NCBI GenBank assembly: GCA_965261195.1
Contig: OZ253455.1
Location: 1-64,000, forward strand
DNA length: 64,000 nucleotides
Source of the DNA: Bin87 sp965261195
GTDB taxonomy: Bacteria; Chloroflexota; Dehalococcoidia; Lucifugimonadales; UBA3495
Reading direction: 5' to 3'
The notes under the pieces are model-generated. The model was not told the origin of the DNA. It searched no databases and was given only the letters and a program-made list of their open reading frames with translations. Position 1 is the first letter of the stretch; each line of letters opens with the position of its first letter. Shown piece by piece: positions 1 through 8,099 of the stretch. The translations under genes were made by a program, and so were the position numbers.

Positions 1-822
1 TTCGAGGCTTATGAGCTCCATTTCGGCCCAAGGCGCCAGCACTTCTAGATCATCGAATTTTGAGCGCTTTCCGTAATGGACAAAGCCAGCGTATGCGATG
101 TTTTTTAGCCTCTTCCTGACCAGGCCTGGAGTCCATGGCTTGTCGGAGGAGTTTGGCATACCTTCGTCCCGGAAAGTCTTGGCGATCTTTGAGGTCCCGG
201 TGCCATCGAGGTACATGCCGAACAACTGCACGATGATCCATGCGGTCTTGGGATCGGGTACCAAGAACGGCCGCATCCGGCCTCTGTCCATCCGGTATTC
301 CCTCATGAGTCCGAACGGGTCGGACGAATTGGTCCAGACCCCATGGCCGGCAGAGGTTTTCCGTCCTCGGGCAATGTCCTCGCCCATGTTGTCGCTGAAG
401 TACTCGCTGATGTTGCCCAGCAGGTTCCGGACGAACCTCACCACGGCGGGTTTTCCGTCAATGGGTTGCCGGATGGCGGTGACCGAAATGCCGACGCTCT
501 CGAGATCCGTTGCGCGGCGGTCGATGGTGCTGGCCCGGCGGCCGAACCTGTCGAATTTCCAGATCAGGACTTCGTCGAAGGGCCGGTCCCGGCTCTGGCC
601 GTCCCGCATCAACCGGTTAAGTTCCATCCGGTCGTCTCTCTTTCCGCTGATGGCTTCGTCGATGTAGATCCCTACGCAAATTTTCCCATTGGAATCTGCG
701 TAGTCTTGTAGGGCGTTAAGCTGTCCTTCCTTGGAGTTTTCGGCATCTTGTTGCCAGCTGGAAAACCTGATGTAGAAGACGACCCTTGTGGGCTCTCCGT
801 CATTTTTCTTCTTCGCGGGCAT
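1..822 (-). CDS. Serine recombinase, N-terminal part (runs off window)
   Basis: The frame stays open from an ATG at 822 to the window edge (274 codons) and continues outside. Upstream is GGAGG, 8 nt from the ATG. The N-terminus has a resolvase catalytic core with YIRFSS (nucleophile Ser), then a helical linker and the start of the Recombinase (DNA-binding) domain, with LIWKFDRFGRR and an E-helix-like NLLGNISEYFSDNMGEDI. It should cut and rejoin DNA by serine-mediated strand exchange. The XRE gene and the zinc-ribbon gene lie just upstream on the same strand, suggesting a mobile-element control region. Whether it is complete cannot be judged because the C-terminus is not in the window. Confidence 0.85.
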   Translation of the reverse strand, partial: MPAKKKNDGEPTRVVFYIRFSSWQQDAENSKEGQLNALQDYADSNGKICVGIYIDEAISGKRDDRMELNRLMRDGQSRDRPFDEVLIWKFDRFGRRASTIDRRATDLESVGISVTAIRQPIDGKPAVVRFVRNLLGNISEYFSDNMGEDIARGRKTSAGHGVWTNSSDPFGLMREYRMDRGRMRPFLVPDPKTAWIIVQLFGMYLDGTGTSKIAKTFRDEGMPNSSDKPWTPGLVRKRLKNIAYAGFVHYGKRSKFDDLEVLAPWAEMELISLE

Positions 823-883
823 GTCCGCACCTCCGCTCCGCTCTGGTTGTGCCGGTTACTGCTGGTGTGGGCTACTGATTCGC

Positions 884-1366
884 TCAGGGGTTGTCTGTCG
901 TTGAGTTCAGGAGCATTCTTCCGGTCAGGAGCTCGTACATCCGGACCACCTGTTGCTTGGCCTCGATGGACAGGACCGCATCTGGTTCCGCCCAAAGTTG
1001 GAGCCTGGGGTCCTCTTTTACGATCCGGTAGGAGCGCTCGACGTCGGCTGCCATGACGCTAGGAGGATCGACCTGGCCGTCCCTGAGGAGTTCCGCCTGC
1101 CGGATGATGTCGGCCACGCTGGTCTCGTAGTATTCGGCCATCCTACCCAGAAACTTCAGTCCGGGCCGCTGGCTGCCCCGTTCCACGTTGCAAAGGTGGG
1201 AGTTCGCAATGCCGGTATCCCTCTCCACGTGCCGGAGGCTTTTTTTGCCCCTCATCTGCCTGAGCACTGTCCCTATGGGCATGATGTTGCTGCCCTTGGT
1301 TTCGCCGCCGGGGTTATCCCGAGGGATGGCTGCTGAGGCGTGACGTGTTTCCGCTCGTTTGCTCAT
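884..1366 (-). CDS. XRE-family helix-turn-helix regulator
   Basis: 160 aa. The ATG at 1366 is preceded by GGGAGG 8 nt upstream, which decides the start. An HTH_3/XRE domain spans about residues 30-85 (GTVLRQMRGKKSLRHVE, then GIANSHLCNVERGSQRP, then FLGRMAEYY), the classic Cro/CI order. The C-terminal ~75 residues are helical, possibly for dimerisation or ligand sensing. It sits 62 bp upstream of the serine recombinase on the same strand and probably represses it or the region. It is transcribed divergently from the gene at 1525; the 158-bp AT-rich gap between them is the likely operator region, although no clear palindrome was identified there. Confidence 0.8.
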   Translation of the reverse strand: MSKRAETRHASAAIPRDNPGGETKGSNIMPIGTVLRQMRGKKSLRHVERDTGIANSHLCNVERGSQRPGLKFLGRMAEYYETSVADIIRQAELLRDGQVDPPSVMAADVERSYRIVKEDPRLQLWAEPDAVLSIEAKQQVVRMYELLTGRMLLNSTTDNP

Positions 1367-1524
1367 ACGAACTACCTCCCCTCTATTTTTGCTGACACTT
1401 CCCCGTTTGGTTTCCGCCGTCTATACGCTACAATAAATAATAGCATATTGCCCCTTTGCAAGATCAATGCTGGGCTGCATTTGCGTTTTATTGGCGGATC
1501 ACTCCTTCCGGATGTAAGTGAGAA

Positions 1525-1929
1525 ATGAGCGACGGCGAGGCTGGTTACTCCTACGAGTTGCGCGGTGCGGCGGCTGACTCGGGCGACGGAATTCTGCGTC
1601 TCATCGGCCGGGCGGTTTCGGGGGCGCTGGTTGAGGACTGGACCATCAAGTCGCTGGAGTTGTACCGGGCATCCGAGGAGATTATTGCTGTGCGGGAGTT
1701 GCCCGACGACACCATCGGGAGGGGATCAATGTTGGAACGCCAAGTGATGCAGTGGTTGGCCGGTGAGGAATATCCGGTAGATGGGCTGGCAGCCAGCGTG
1801 AGGGATTTCCTGTCCCTGGCAGTTTCGGGTTCCAGAGTGCTGGAGGACGAAGCGGTGTTCTGCCGGGTGGTGTGGGTCTCCAGGGGAGAGGTCGCGGAGC
1901 CAGTGTTCGCTCGCAAGAGCGCACCGTGA
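1525..1929 (+). CDS. Hypothetical protein, 134 aa
   Basis: I do not recognise a family. The ORF starts with ATG at 1525 after a weak purine-rich GTGAGAA and encodes a soluble acidic protein with an EDWTIKSLELYRASEEI segment and a C-terminal VFCRVVWVSRGEV strand. There is no signal peptide, transmembrane segment or cysteine motif. It is divergent from the XRE gene and so could be under its control. The opposite strand is also open over much of this stretch, which lowers confidence. The + strand is preferred for its more natural composition and its position facing the regulator. Confidence 0.4.
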   Translation: MSDGEAGYSYELRGAAADSGDGILRLIGRAVSGALVEDWTIKSLELYRASEEIIAVRELPDDTIGRGSMLERQVMQWLAGEEYPVDGLAASVRDFLSLAVSGSRVLEDEAVFCRVVWVSRGEVAEPVFARKSAP

Positions 1930-1966
1930 TCTGGGGCGCGGTCCCGGAGCCCAGCCTCCTTGGTGA

Positions 1967-2638
1967 TCAGCTTGGCAGGTCGACCTCTTCTTGGGATCTG
2001 CCTTCGGCTTCGCTACCTGGGGGCATAGGGGTCTTGTACCTGATTGTGGCGGACCTTGGACCGACTCGGATCTCGTCTACCGCGGTGTCCATGATGGCCC
2101 TGGTGGTCCGGATGTTGCTGGGACGCAGGTAGGTATCCAAATCTAGGGCGTATCCTTCGATATGTCCCGTGTCTCCTGTGGCGCTCCAGTACCGGTCGAG
2201 TCTGCGCAAGGGTTCGATGTACTTGCCCGGATCCAGTTGGAGAAGTCTTGCCATTTCTGGGCTCAGGTTCGAAAGGCCCGGCGGCGGCTTGGGGTCCAAT
2301 ATGTCCATGACGGAGCGAGGCGCTGGACTCACCCCTAAGATTTCCTCGGCGTCGGCGTACTCCTTGATCCGTTGCCGTGCATCTTCTTGGACTGTCTCGG
2401 CCACCCGCTTGGTGTTCCTGCCTTCCAACGCGGCTCGGATCACCCTTTCGACCACGAGCCGAGTGAAGGGCTCGGCCGGGATTTCAGGGGTGTCGCAGCC
2501 CGACCGGCGGTTGGGGCACACATACATGGGTGTTTCCCCGAAGTAAGCTGTTCCGGTCGCCATGGGCGTGTTGCAGTTCCGGCAATGGACCATTCCGTCC
2601 AGGAGGTGGCCGACCGGGTTCTGTTCTGCCATTGTCAT
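1967..2638 (-). CDS. Stand-alone C-terminal zinc-ribbon part of a large serine recombinase
   Basis: The start at 2638 (MTMAEQN) is chosen because GGGAGG lies 10 nt upstream; an in-frame ATG at 2704 has a poorer site. The 223-aa product begins directly with a Recombinase zinc beta-ribbon: HLLDGMVHCRNCNTPM, then YVCPN and GCDTPEI, four Cys. A helical coiled segment follows and the tail has EIRVGPRSATIRYKTP, matching the end of large serine integrases. It has no catalytic domain. The gene at 1-822 on the same strand carries the catalytic half, so the two may be pieces of one integrase separated by the XRE gene, or a two-subunit enzyme. It overlaps no neighbour. Confidence 0.65.
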   Translation of the reverse strand: MTMAEQNPVGHLLDGMVHCRNCNTPMATGTAYFGETPMYVCPNRRSGCDTPEIPAEPFTRLVVERVIRAALEGRNTKRVAETVQEDARQRIKEYADAEEILGVSPAPRSVMDILDPKPPPGLSNLSPEMARLLQLDPGKYIEPLRRLDRYWSATGDTGHIEGYALDLDTYLRPSNIRTTRAIMDTAVDEIRVGPRSATIRYKTPMPPGSEAEGRSQEEVDLPS

Positions 2639-2810
2639 GGGTACTGGACCTCCCGCATCGCTGTGAGGGTCGCCGCTTGTCTGGTTATGCGGTTGTTCCT
2701 GCATCTGTCCTGCACCCTGATGGTTCTTTCAAGTATGGGCGTCAGGGTAGCACAGTTGCATGGATTACTTAAGATTGTAACGGCGTCGGCATTGACGAAT
2801 CGCGTGTGGT

Positions 2811-3176
2811 TCATTCTTGGCCGTCCTCTGGGGCTTCCAGCATTACGTTGACGGTCGTGCGGTTGGTGTCGGGCTCAAAGGAGCCTCTCAGGGCCAGGTA
2901 GACCGGGGCTCCGGCCTCCAGCGGATTGATTTCGGCGGGCCACCTCTCGTCTACCTCGGCCCTGAGGACGGCGAATGCGGCGGTGTCGTCGCCGATCTGG
3001 GTGATACGTCCGGTGTACTTCGCTATGGCTAGTTGCTCGGGGTGGTACCGCCATACGGTCACGTGGGCGCCGGGTTCGAGGCCTGCGTTTTGTCCTTGGG
3101 GCGTCAATCGAAAGGTCGCGCCAGCCGGCGTCGGCTCCTCGATGATCCCGATGGGCATGATTATGGTCTGGGTCAC
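2811..3176 (-). CDS. Hypothetical beta-rich protein, 121 aa
   Basis: GTG at 3176 is chosen over the long upstream extension because GGAG lies 8 nt before it and homogeneous coding composition begins there. An internal ATG (MPIGIIEE) ten codons later is an alternative. The product is beta-rich, with GATFRLTP, GAHVTVWRY and AGAPVYLALRGSF segments suggesting an SH3- or OB-like barrel. There is no signal peptide or known catalytic motif. It stands alone between the zinc-ribbon gene and the first dispersed repeat. Function unknown. Confidence 0.5.
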   Translation of the reverse strand: MTQTIIMPIGIIEEPTPAGATFRLTPQGQNAGLEPGAHVTVWRYHPEQLAIAKYTGRITQIGDDTAAFAVLRAEVDERWPAEINPLEAGAPVYLALRGSFEPDTNRTTVNVMLEAPEDGQE

Positions 3177-3455
3177 TGTTTTTTCTCCTTGGCATTGTGG
3201 GGCAGTTGCGCACTGGTCGCTAGGTGCAGCAAGTATTGGCTGGAATGGCATGGCGCGTTTCAATGTCGCCGACACCTGGGACGTTCGCACAAAGCCAAGC
3301 GTACCGCCGGTGTTGGAGGTGTGCGGTGCTGATTGTAGACACCGTGGACGGCCGCCGTTAGCCTGCGGTGTGGGCTGTAGCGTGCCCACGCCGTCGTGGC
3401 TGCGCACTAAGTATTCATGCTTGATGTTGCGCGTCGGGGCAACGTAGCAGGACAC

Positions 3456-3600
3456 CACAGATTTTCGCCGGAGACGGCCTTTGGCGGCGTTTTGTGGCCT
3501 CTGAGTGCGGGGTCCCTCCCCCTGTTGCCCATGCAGGGCGTTCTGGAGCCGTTCGCGGGCAATTCTGGCACTTTTGGTGCTGAGTAGGTGCAGCTTTTAT
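3456..3600. repeat. Dispersed non-coding repeat, copy 1
   Basis: This stretch holds TTTTCGCCGGAGACGGCC followed by GGCGTTTTGTGGCC, a CTCCCCCTGTTG block and CGGGCAATTCTGGC. The same blocks in the same order recur near 4,386, 4,510, 5,335, 16,505, 29,590 and 30,395. The first block is a near-palindrome that could fold as RNA or ssDNA. No ORF is conserved between copies, so it is treated as a non-coding repeat family. Confidence 0.55.
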
Positions 3601-3836
3601 ATCGTTTCGTGGAGCGTACCTGATTCGGTTACTCGTAGTCACTCGAACTGACAAAAGGCGGTTGACAGCTTTGTGGTTGTTCGTGCATCGTGAGGTATGG
3701 TCTAGACGTTGGCGGCTTGGATAATGGGTTGGAGGCGCCTGAGGTGCGGGAGGTTGAGGTTGCTACGCACCGTGGATCACCGTTCTTTTTGTTCTCCCCA
3801 TGGACTGGAAATCAGGCAACTACGAGGAGGTTGCAA

Positions 3837-4210
3837 ATGGCAACGAATGCGGAAGGCACTAATAATGAGGCTGTGGCCACTGGGTTGGTGGCTGGATACG
3901 TGCGGACCGCCGGTGTCGGTGACGATGCACACCTCTCAGAGGACGCGCAGAAGCGTGCGATTCAGCGTCTGGCTGAAGAGCATGGCGTAAAGGTCGAGTG
4001 GTACGTGGACTCTGGGATCAGTGGTATGGTTCTGGACAGGCCGCTCTGCAGCGGCTGTTGGTAGACGCTGAGTCCGGTACCAGCGGTCTTATTCGGGTGT
4101 TCGTTCACTCGCCGTCTCGCTTGAGTCGCAAAAGGGTGGACCTTCAGACGGTCCTTGTCCGATTGGAGGCCGCCGGGGTGGAGTTGGTCTACGTGAACCA
4201 GAGCGGGTAG
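3837..4210 (+). pseudogene. Truncated, frameshifted serine recombinase N-terminal domain
   Basis: ATG at 3837 follows GAGGAGG. The first frame reads GYVRTAGVGDDAHLSEDAQ and VDSGISGMVLDRP, clearly a resolvase N-domain. The frame then breaks near 4045 and continues one frame over as LQRLLVDAESG, SPSRLSRKRVDLQTVL and GVELVYVNQ, ending at 4210. One missing base explains the break. The residue aligned with the catalytic Ser of the usual YxRVS motif appears to be Ala, and the DNA-binding C-terminus is absent. It would be inactive as a recombinase even if the frame were repaired. Regard it as a remnant. Confidence 0.7.
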
Positions 4211-4385
4211 ACAAATTGGGTCAGGGATCTGGGATCGCGGCCACGGTCGTGGCCGCGTGCAGGTCTGGTGCGTTCATCCCGTCCGCCAGGGTTTGCTGCG
4301 GCTTTGATAAACAAGGCCTTGGCAGGCTCCCGGCGAAAACCGGCCTCCCGTCGTCGCAGTTGGTTGGTGCTTTGCAGAATGTTGC

Positions 4386-4640
4386 CAGAGTGCCAAGTTT
4401 CGGCCGGAAACGGCCCCCGGGCGCGTTTTAGTGGCCTTGAGGCAGAATTCTCTGCCGACGTGAAAACGGCGCTACAGGGCGCCGTTGGAGTGAAGACGGT
4501 GGGCCGGCAACGAAACCGCCCGCCCCGTGGTCGGTGGCGGCCGGCGTCGCATGAGGGCTGAGTTTCCGCCGGAGACAGCCTTGGGTGCGTTTTAGAGCCC
4601 TTGGAGTACTTTCCCCCGCCCTTGGTACTTGAGAGCGCTG
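4386..4640. repeat. Dispersed non-coding repeat, copies 2 and 3 in tandem
   Basis: Two degenerate units lie in tandem. The first, about 4386-4450, reads AAGTTTCGGCCGGAAACGG and GCGTTTTAGTGGCCTTGAG. The second, about 4510-4640, has GTGGTCGGTGGCGGCC, GAGTTTCCGCCGGAGACAG, GGTGCGTTTTAGAGCCCTT and the CTTGGTACTTGAG block. The second is most like the copy at 29,590, which sits in the equivalent place downstream of the paralogous HTH gene. No coding sequence is supported between 4210 and 4702. Confidence 0.55.
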
Positions 4641-4701
4641 GGGGGCTGTTGAACGCTGGCAGTGGCGGCTGTACGACGGAACTGGTCGCCAGCAGGTGCT
4701 C

Positions 4702-5115
4702 TCATGCTGTGCGCCGTTGTCGCGCGTCCAAGTCTTGGCACTCCTGGCAGGTACTGCCCAGCTTCCCGTCCGGCAGCAGCATCTTGTCGTTGCCGCACTC
4801 GCAGGTCCTTTCCAGGATCTCGAGTGCTCGGTCGAATTCGTGGTCCCGGTTGTTGTCTGGTCCGCAGTGCTCGGCGATCAGGTCTTGGTACCGTTTGGTG
4901 AATCTGGCATAGGCGGTTGACGGTTGGCCGGCTTCAATATCAGCCCGGCCGTGTCTGATCCAGTTGGCTATGGTTTGGTGGTGGAAGTTGCCGCCGTATT
5001 GCTCTGCCTTACGGGCGACGTCTCGGTACGTTCCGTCGCTTTCGGGGATTGCTCTAATTACTGCCACGATGTTTTCGGCGGTGAACAGTCCGACGCCTCG
5101 TGTTGTGTTTGGCAT
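4702..5115 (-). CDS. Small HTH protein with C-terminal zinc ribbon (module copy A)
   Basis: 137 aa, ATG at 5115 with GGAG 6 nt upstream. The N-terminal ~65 residues form a helix-turn-helix-like block (GLFTAENIVAVIRAIPES, then YRDVARKAEQY and QTIANWIRHGRAD), similar in style to phage HTH or terminase-small-subunit proteins. The C-terminus has CECGNDKM and CQECQ, a likely four-Cys zinc ribbon. It is about 85-90% identical to the gene at 29787-30194, and its flanks are also conserved. A DNA-binding role is inferred. It follows the module gene at 5584-5964 on the same strand, with a terminator hairpin between them. Confidence 0.75.
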   Translation of the reverse strand: MPNTTRGVGLFTAENIVAVIRAIPESDGTYRDVARKAEQYGGNFHHQTIANWIRHGRADIEAGQPSTAYARFTKRYQDLIAEHCGPDNNRDHEFDRALEILERTCECGNDKMLLPDGKLGSTCQECQDLDARQRRTA

Positions 5116-5282
5116 GGTGGCCTCCGGTGCTGCTGGGGTTTGTCTCCTTCGTGTTGGCGGGTGCGCTCAGAGCGGCGCCGTCGAGCTGTCGCGCCCTCTG
5201 ACCCTTGGTGTGCAAAGCAGGTCAGCAACGTGCTCTGGCAGGCTGTTGGGCCTGCTGTGCCGTCCTCTTAGGGCAGCAAAAA

Positions 5283-5304
5283 GGGCGGCTCAATTGAGCC
5301 GCCC
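5283..5304 (-). terminator. Rho-independent terminator (module copy A)
   Basis: A perfect 22-bp palindrome (arms GGGCGGCTCAA) is followed on the minus strand by five T residues (plus 5278-5282). It lies about 280 bp downstream of the module gene ending at 5584 and about 170 bp upstream of the HTH gene start. An equivalent hairpin with one changed pair occurs at 30352-30371 in copy B. It should separate the two transcripts. Confidence 0.75.
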
Positions 5305-5334
5305 ATCGTGGGTCGTTTTTGCCCTGCCGTCGGT

Positions 5335-5495
5335 TAGTGGCGGCTCGGGCACTGTAGAAGGGCTGAGTTTCCGCCGTAGACAGCCACCCAGTTCGGTTGA
5401 GGGCTGCTGGGGTACTTTCTCCCCTGCCCTTTTGGTACTTGAGGGCGTCCAGGGCCGTTTACTGTCAATTCCGGTGGTTTCTATACTTTGCAGGT
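5335..5495. repeat. Dispersed non-coding repeat, copy 4
   Basis: Contains GGGCTGAGTTTCCGCCGTAG, the GGGGTACTTTCTCCCCTGCC block, CCGTTTACTGTCAATTCCGG and TTTCTATACTTTGCAGGTAG. This is the longest form of the repeat, shared almost base for base with 30,395-30,565. It sits between the terminator and the 3' end of the minus-strand gene at 5584. Confidence 0.6.
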
Positions 5496-5583
5496 AGAGC
5501 TTCTTCTGGTCTCTTCACCAAGGGTCCAGTTCGGTGACTTCCGTGCACTTGAAGCGGTCAGCGTCATTCCTGATGCGTTGGCG

Positions 5584-5964
5584 CTAATCGTCAGTTGGGT
5601 TGGTGGACATCAAGTCGTCGGCTGGCGTTTTCCCGAGACGAAAACCGGCTTCTGGCAGGTAGTCCATCTCAAGGAGCCGACCCTGCTCCGACTCCAAGGA
5701 TACCGGTCGTTCAAAATCGTCTCCCACCAGTGCGGTGTACCAGCCGTCGGCGGAGGACTCCAGTATCAGGGATCTCAGGTCGAGCTCGCCCGCGTAGAAC
5801 CGGCGCAGCGGATCCGCGGCGACAGCGACCACCAGGTAACGGTCGGCGTCGCCTACGGTGTCAATCATGGTACCGACGTAGTGGTCGCCGACGTGATCCT
5901 GACCAGCGAATACCTGTACGCCGTCGTAATAGACGAGGGTGTTGGTGTGCTTGATGGTTTTCAT
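5584..5964 (-). CDS. DUF6575-like hypothetical protein (module copy A)
   Basis: The start at 5964 (MKTIKHTNTLVYYDG) is chosen because the stop of the upstream relic gene overlaps it by 4 bp (ATGA) and the paralogue at 31028 is arranged identically. The 126-aa product has LVYYDGVQVFAGQD, then RYLVVAV, PLRRFYAGELDLRSLI and WYTALV. This resembles, from memory, the DUF6575 pattern of small proteins with a YYD...F signature. No catalytic residues are evident. In copy B the partner gene is intact. Here the partner is broken, so this copy may be non-functional or solitary. Confidence 0.7.
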   Translation of the reverse strand: MKTIKHTNTLVYYDGVQVFAGQDHVGDHYVGTMIDTVGDADRYLVVAVAADPLRRFYAGELDLRSLILESSADGWYTALVGDDFERPVSLESEQGRLLEMDYLPEAGFRLGKTPADDLMSTNPTDD

Positions 5965-6192
5965 GTAGTCACCAGAGAGCAGTTTGCCATTATGTCGTAG
6001 CCCGCAAATGCCCACCACGTGCTGTGGTCGTGGTCTTCCCCGGTTAGCATGATGCGCTAGGTGCCTCGATCCAGTTGTACTTGGCAGAGCATCCTGCCGC
6101 GCATGGTGCGAAGTCCCATCAACTCCACTGCGGAGTCCAGGTCAGTACGAACCGACAGGCCGCGGGCTTGGCATTCGCCAATATTATGAAAG
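5961..6192 (-). pseudogene. Decayed partner gene of the module (copy A)
   Basis: Reading the minus strand from 6192 gives ERPDRVFHNIGECQARGL, then ELMGLRTMRGRMLCQVQLD, an in-frame TAG, then GEDHDHSTWW and NCSLVTT ending at 5961. This aligns along its length with the C-terminal ~80 residues of the intact 126-aa gene at 31025-31405. The N-terminal ~45 residues are missing because the unrelated gene 6184-7020 now abuts. Truncation plus an internal stop makes this a relic. Confidence 0.8.
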
Positions 6193-7020
6193 ACACGGTC
6201 CGGCCTTTCGGTCACCGACCAGTGTGTCGGCTGGTGCCTGAAGGTTTTTGATCATGTCGTACAACAACGCTCGGTTGAAAGAAGGTGAGAAGACGTTTTG
6301 GTCGTCCTCCCATGGAGGAGCGAATCCGATCACCATCTGGTTCCCAGGACCGGTCCTGCTTACGAAGAACCTAATGTCGTCCAGTGCGTGATCTGGTACC
6401 TGGTCGAAGTGGAAGATTTCTGAGAATATCTGGTTCTTCAGCGCGGCGTGGTCCTTCACAAAATCCCACAGAACCCAGCCGAAATTTACGGAGGAGAAAA
6501 TACCCACTTCGTAACGGCAGGTTTCTGTTAGCATCTTTTGGGTGGCCTGCTCCGTTAGTTCGCAGATAGCGACGGCCGCGAATTTTTGGGGCAGGGCCAA
6601 CGATCTCAAAGCTTTCACGAAATCCGAGAAGTACACGTGGGTGCGAACGTGTCGGTCGCTCATGACGTCTAAGCAATGGTTGCCGTCGGCGTGGACGGCA
6701 AATGAAAAGTATCGGTAGTGCACGATGTAACCGAGTAGTTGCATCAACGGAATGGGTTTGTCGTCGTCGTAAACGGCTTTCGCGCTTCTTGGATGGTCGG
6801 GGTCCTCGACACCGTGAACGGTGCGGATGCAGGTCTCGACTGGATGTCCCAACTGTTTGAAGTCAACACTCGAGACAATCTCTAGGATAGATCGTGCCCA
6901 GAAGGACGCTTCAATGACGGCTGGGGAAGAAGGTCTGTGCAGTGGGCCCCAGTCCGGTCTGTCGATGAGGTTCAGTTTGCCCTTCAGAACGTGAATCTCC
7001 TCTATCAAAGGCATAGACAT
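6184..7020 (-). CDS. Hypothetical protein with chimeric 3' end
   Basis: The start is set at 7020 (MSMPLIEEIHVLKGKL); the in-frame ATG at 7068 would add 16 low-complexity residues. The 278-aa product is soluble, with WGPLHRPSSPAVIEASFWAR, LLGYIVHYRYFSFAVH and IRFFVSRTGPGNQMVIGF segments. I recognise no family. The last nine codons (after DTLVGD) are read out of frame through the broken module gene at 5961-6192, so the native 3' end was probably replaced by a recombination join at about 6190-6200. It stands alone among short accessory genes. Confidence 0.6.
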   Translation of the reverse strand: MSMPLIEEIHVLKGKLNLIDRPDWGPLHRPSSPAVIEASFWARSILEIVSSVDFKQLGHPVETCIRTVHGVEDPDHPRSAKAVYDDDKPIPLMQLLGYIVHYRYFSFAVHADGNHCLDVMSDRHVRTHVYFSDFVKALRSLALPQKFAAVAICELTEQATQKMLTETCRYEVGIFSSVNFGWVLWDFVKDHAALKNQIFSEIFHFDQVPDHALDDIRFFVSRTGPGNQMVIGFAPPWEDDQNVFSPSFNRALLYDMIKNLQAPADTLVGDRKAGPCLS

Positions 7021-7149
7021 ATTTCTCTCCGCCGCGTTTTCCCCGTCTGACTGCATCGCCGAGCGCAAGTCTCGACCAAGTGAACGTATTGGGTGTCACG
7101 TCTCCCGCGGGGGATGTTGTGTTGAAACCGTCCGGGGCCGCGACTCTGT

Positions 7150-7622
7150 TAATTAGGTTACACCAACTTGTCCGTGCGGGTGCGGTAGGCGAAGTCGCCT
7201 ACCAGCCTGACGTCTCGGTACTCGGGCAGTGCTCGTGGCAAGGCGCACTGGTAGATCATGACATGAGCGGCGTGCCACGGCTGTTACCAGCCGGTCATGA
7301 CGTCGATGATGAGGGCGTCTTCGCCGTGAGCGACCATCAGGTCCGGCCGGCCCGCCAGCGTGGCTGTTTGCTCCCGCAGCCGGAAGCTGTTCTGGCCTTC
7401 GACGTAGACGCTATAGCCGCCGACGTCCCAGTCGGCTCTTCGTTTGTTGAGGAGCGTGGTGTGGTTCAGCATCCACTCGGCTTGGTCAAACTCGGACGGG
7501 GGTCTGGCCCAGTCCTGGTGATGGGCCTTGAACCAGACCGCCCACTCGCACGAGTTCTCGCCGGTCAGCAGCCTGGGCAGCCAGGTGGTGCAGATGTAGG
7601 GGGTTTCTCGCGGGACGGGCAC
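7150..7622 (-). pseudogene. Dead PD-(D/E)XK nuclease, paralogue of 14327-14978
   Basis: The N-terminal 110 residues (TWLPRLLTGENSCEWAVWF, AHHQDW, NSFRLREQTATLAGRPDLMV) match the nuclease at 14327-14978. The active-site strand reads ALIIDVMTGW followed by a stop at 7284, where the paralogue has ILIVDVKGGQ: the catalytic Lys is Met. Beyond the stop the same frame continues as QPWHAAHVMIYQCALP and PEYRDV, still homologous. Loss of the catalytic Lys, the stop and no Cys-rich C-terminus mark it as inactivated. The 7,623-8,099 stretch holds no other gene I can support. Confidence 0.8.
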
Positions 7623-8099
7623 GGCGGGACTCGCTGGACGGGGATGTCTGCGAGTCTATGGGCGGCCTCCGTTCTGGCACAACGGCCGGCTGTCATCAAT
7701 CCGGCAATTAGGTCGCGCTGGCGTTGCATGCCCTGTGTCCTCCAGGTAGCGAACGTGGCTGACTAATTATGGTTTTCAATCTGAAAGGACAATTTCCACT
7801 ACCGGTCGGTTTTGAGGCTCGGGGGAACTGGTCGGGCGTAACTCGGGCTTTCGAGGCACTTGCGTTGAGCCGACAACAAACGGTCTGCACCCGTAGGTGC
7901 TGTTGCTTCGCGCCGGGATAGCCTGGTAATTGCACCCGAGGTGTATATCAGTGAGCTGCTTAGTGGGGTGGGACAATATGGATGGCGTCGCAGGCGGAAA
8001 CGTCCGGTGCTGTCCCGGCTCGAGGGTACATACCCTACTGCGTTTTTCGTTGTATGTTCGCGAAAGGCGAAGTGGCGAGATGGGTTTATTTACGTCGCC

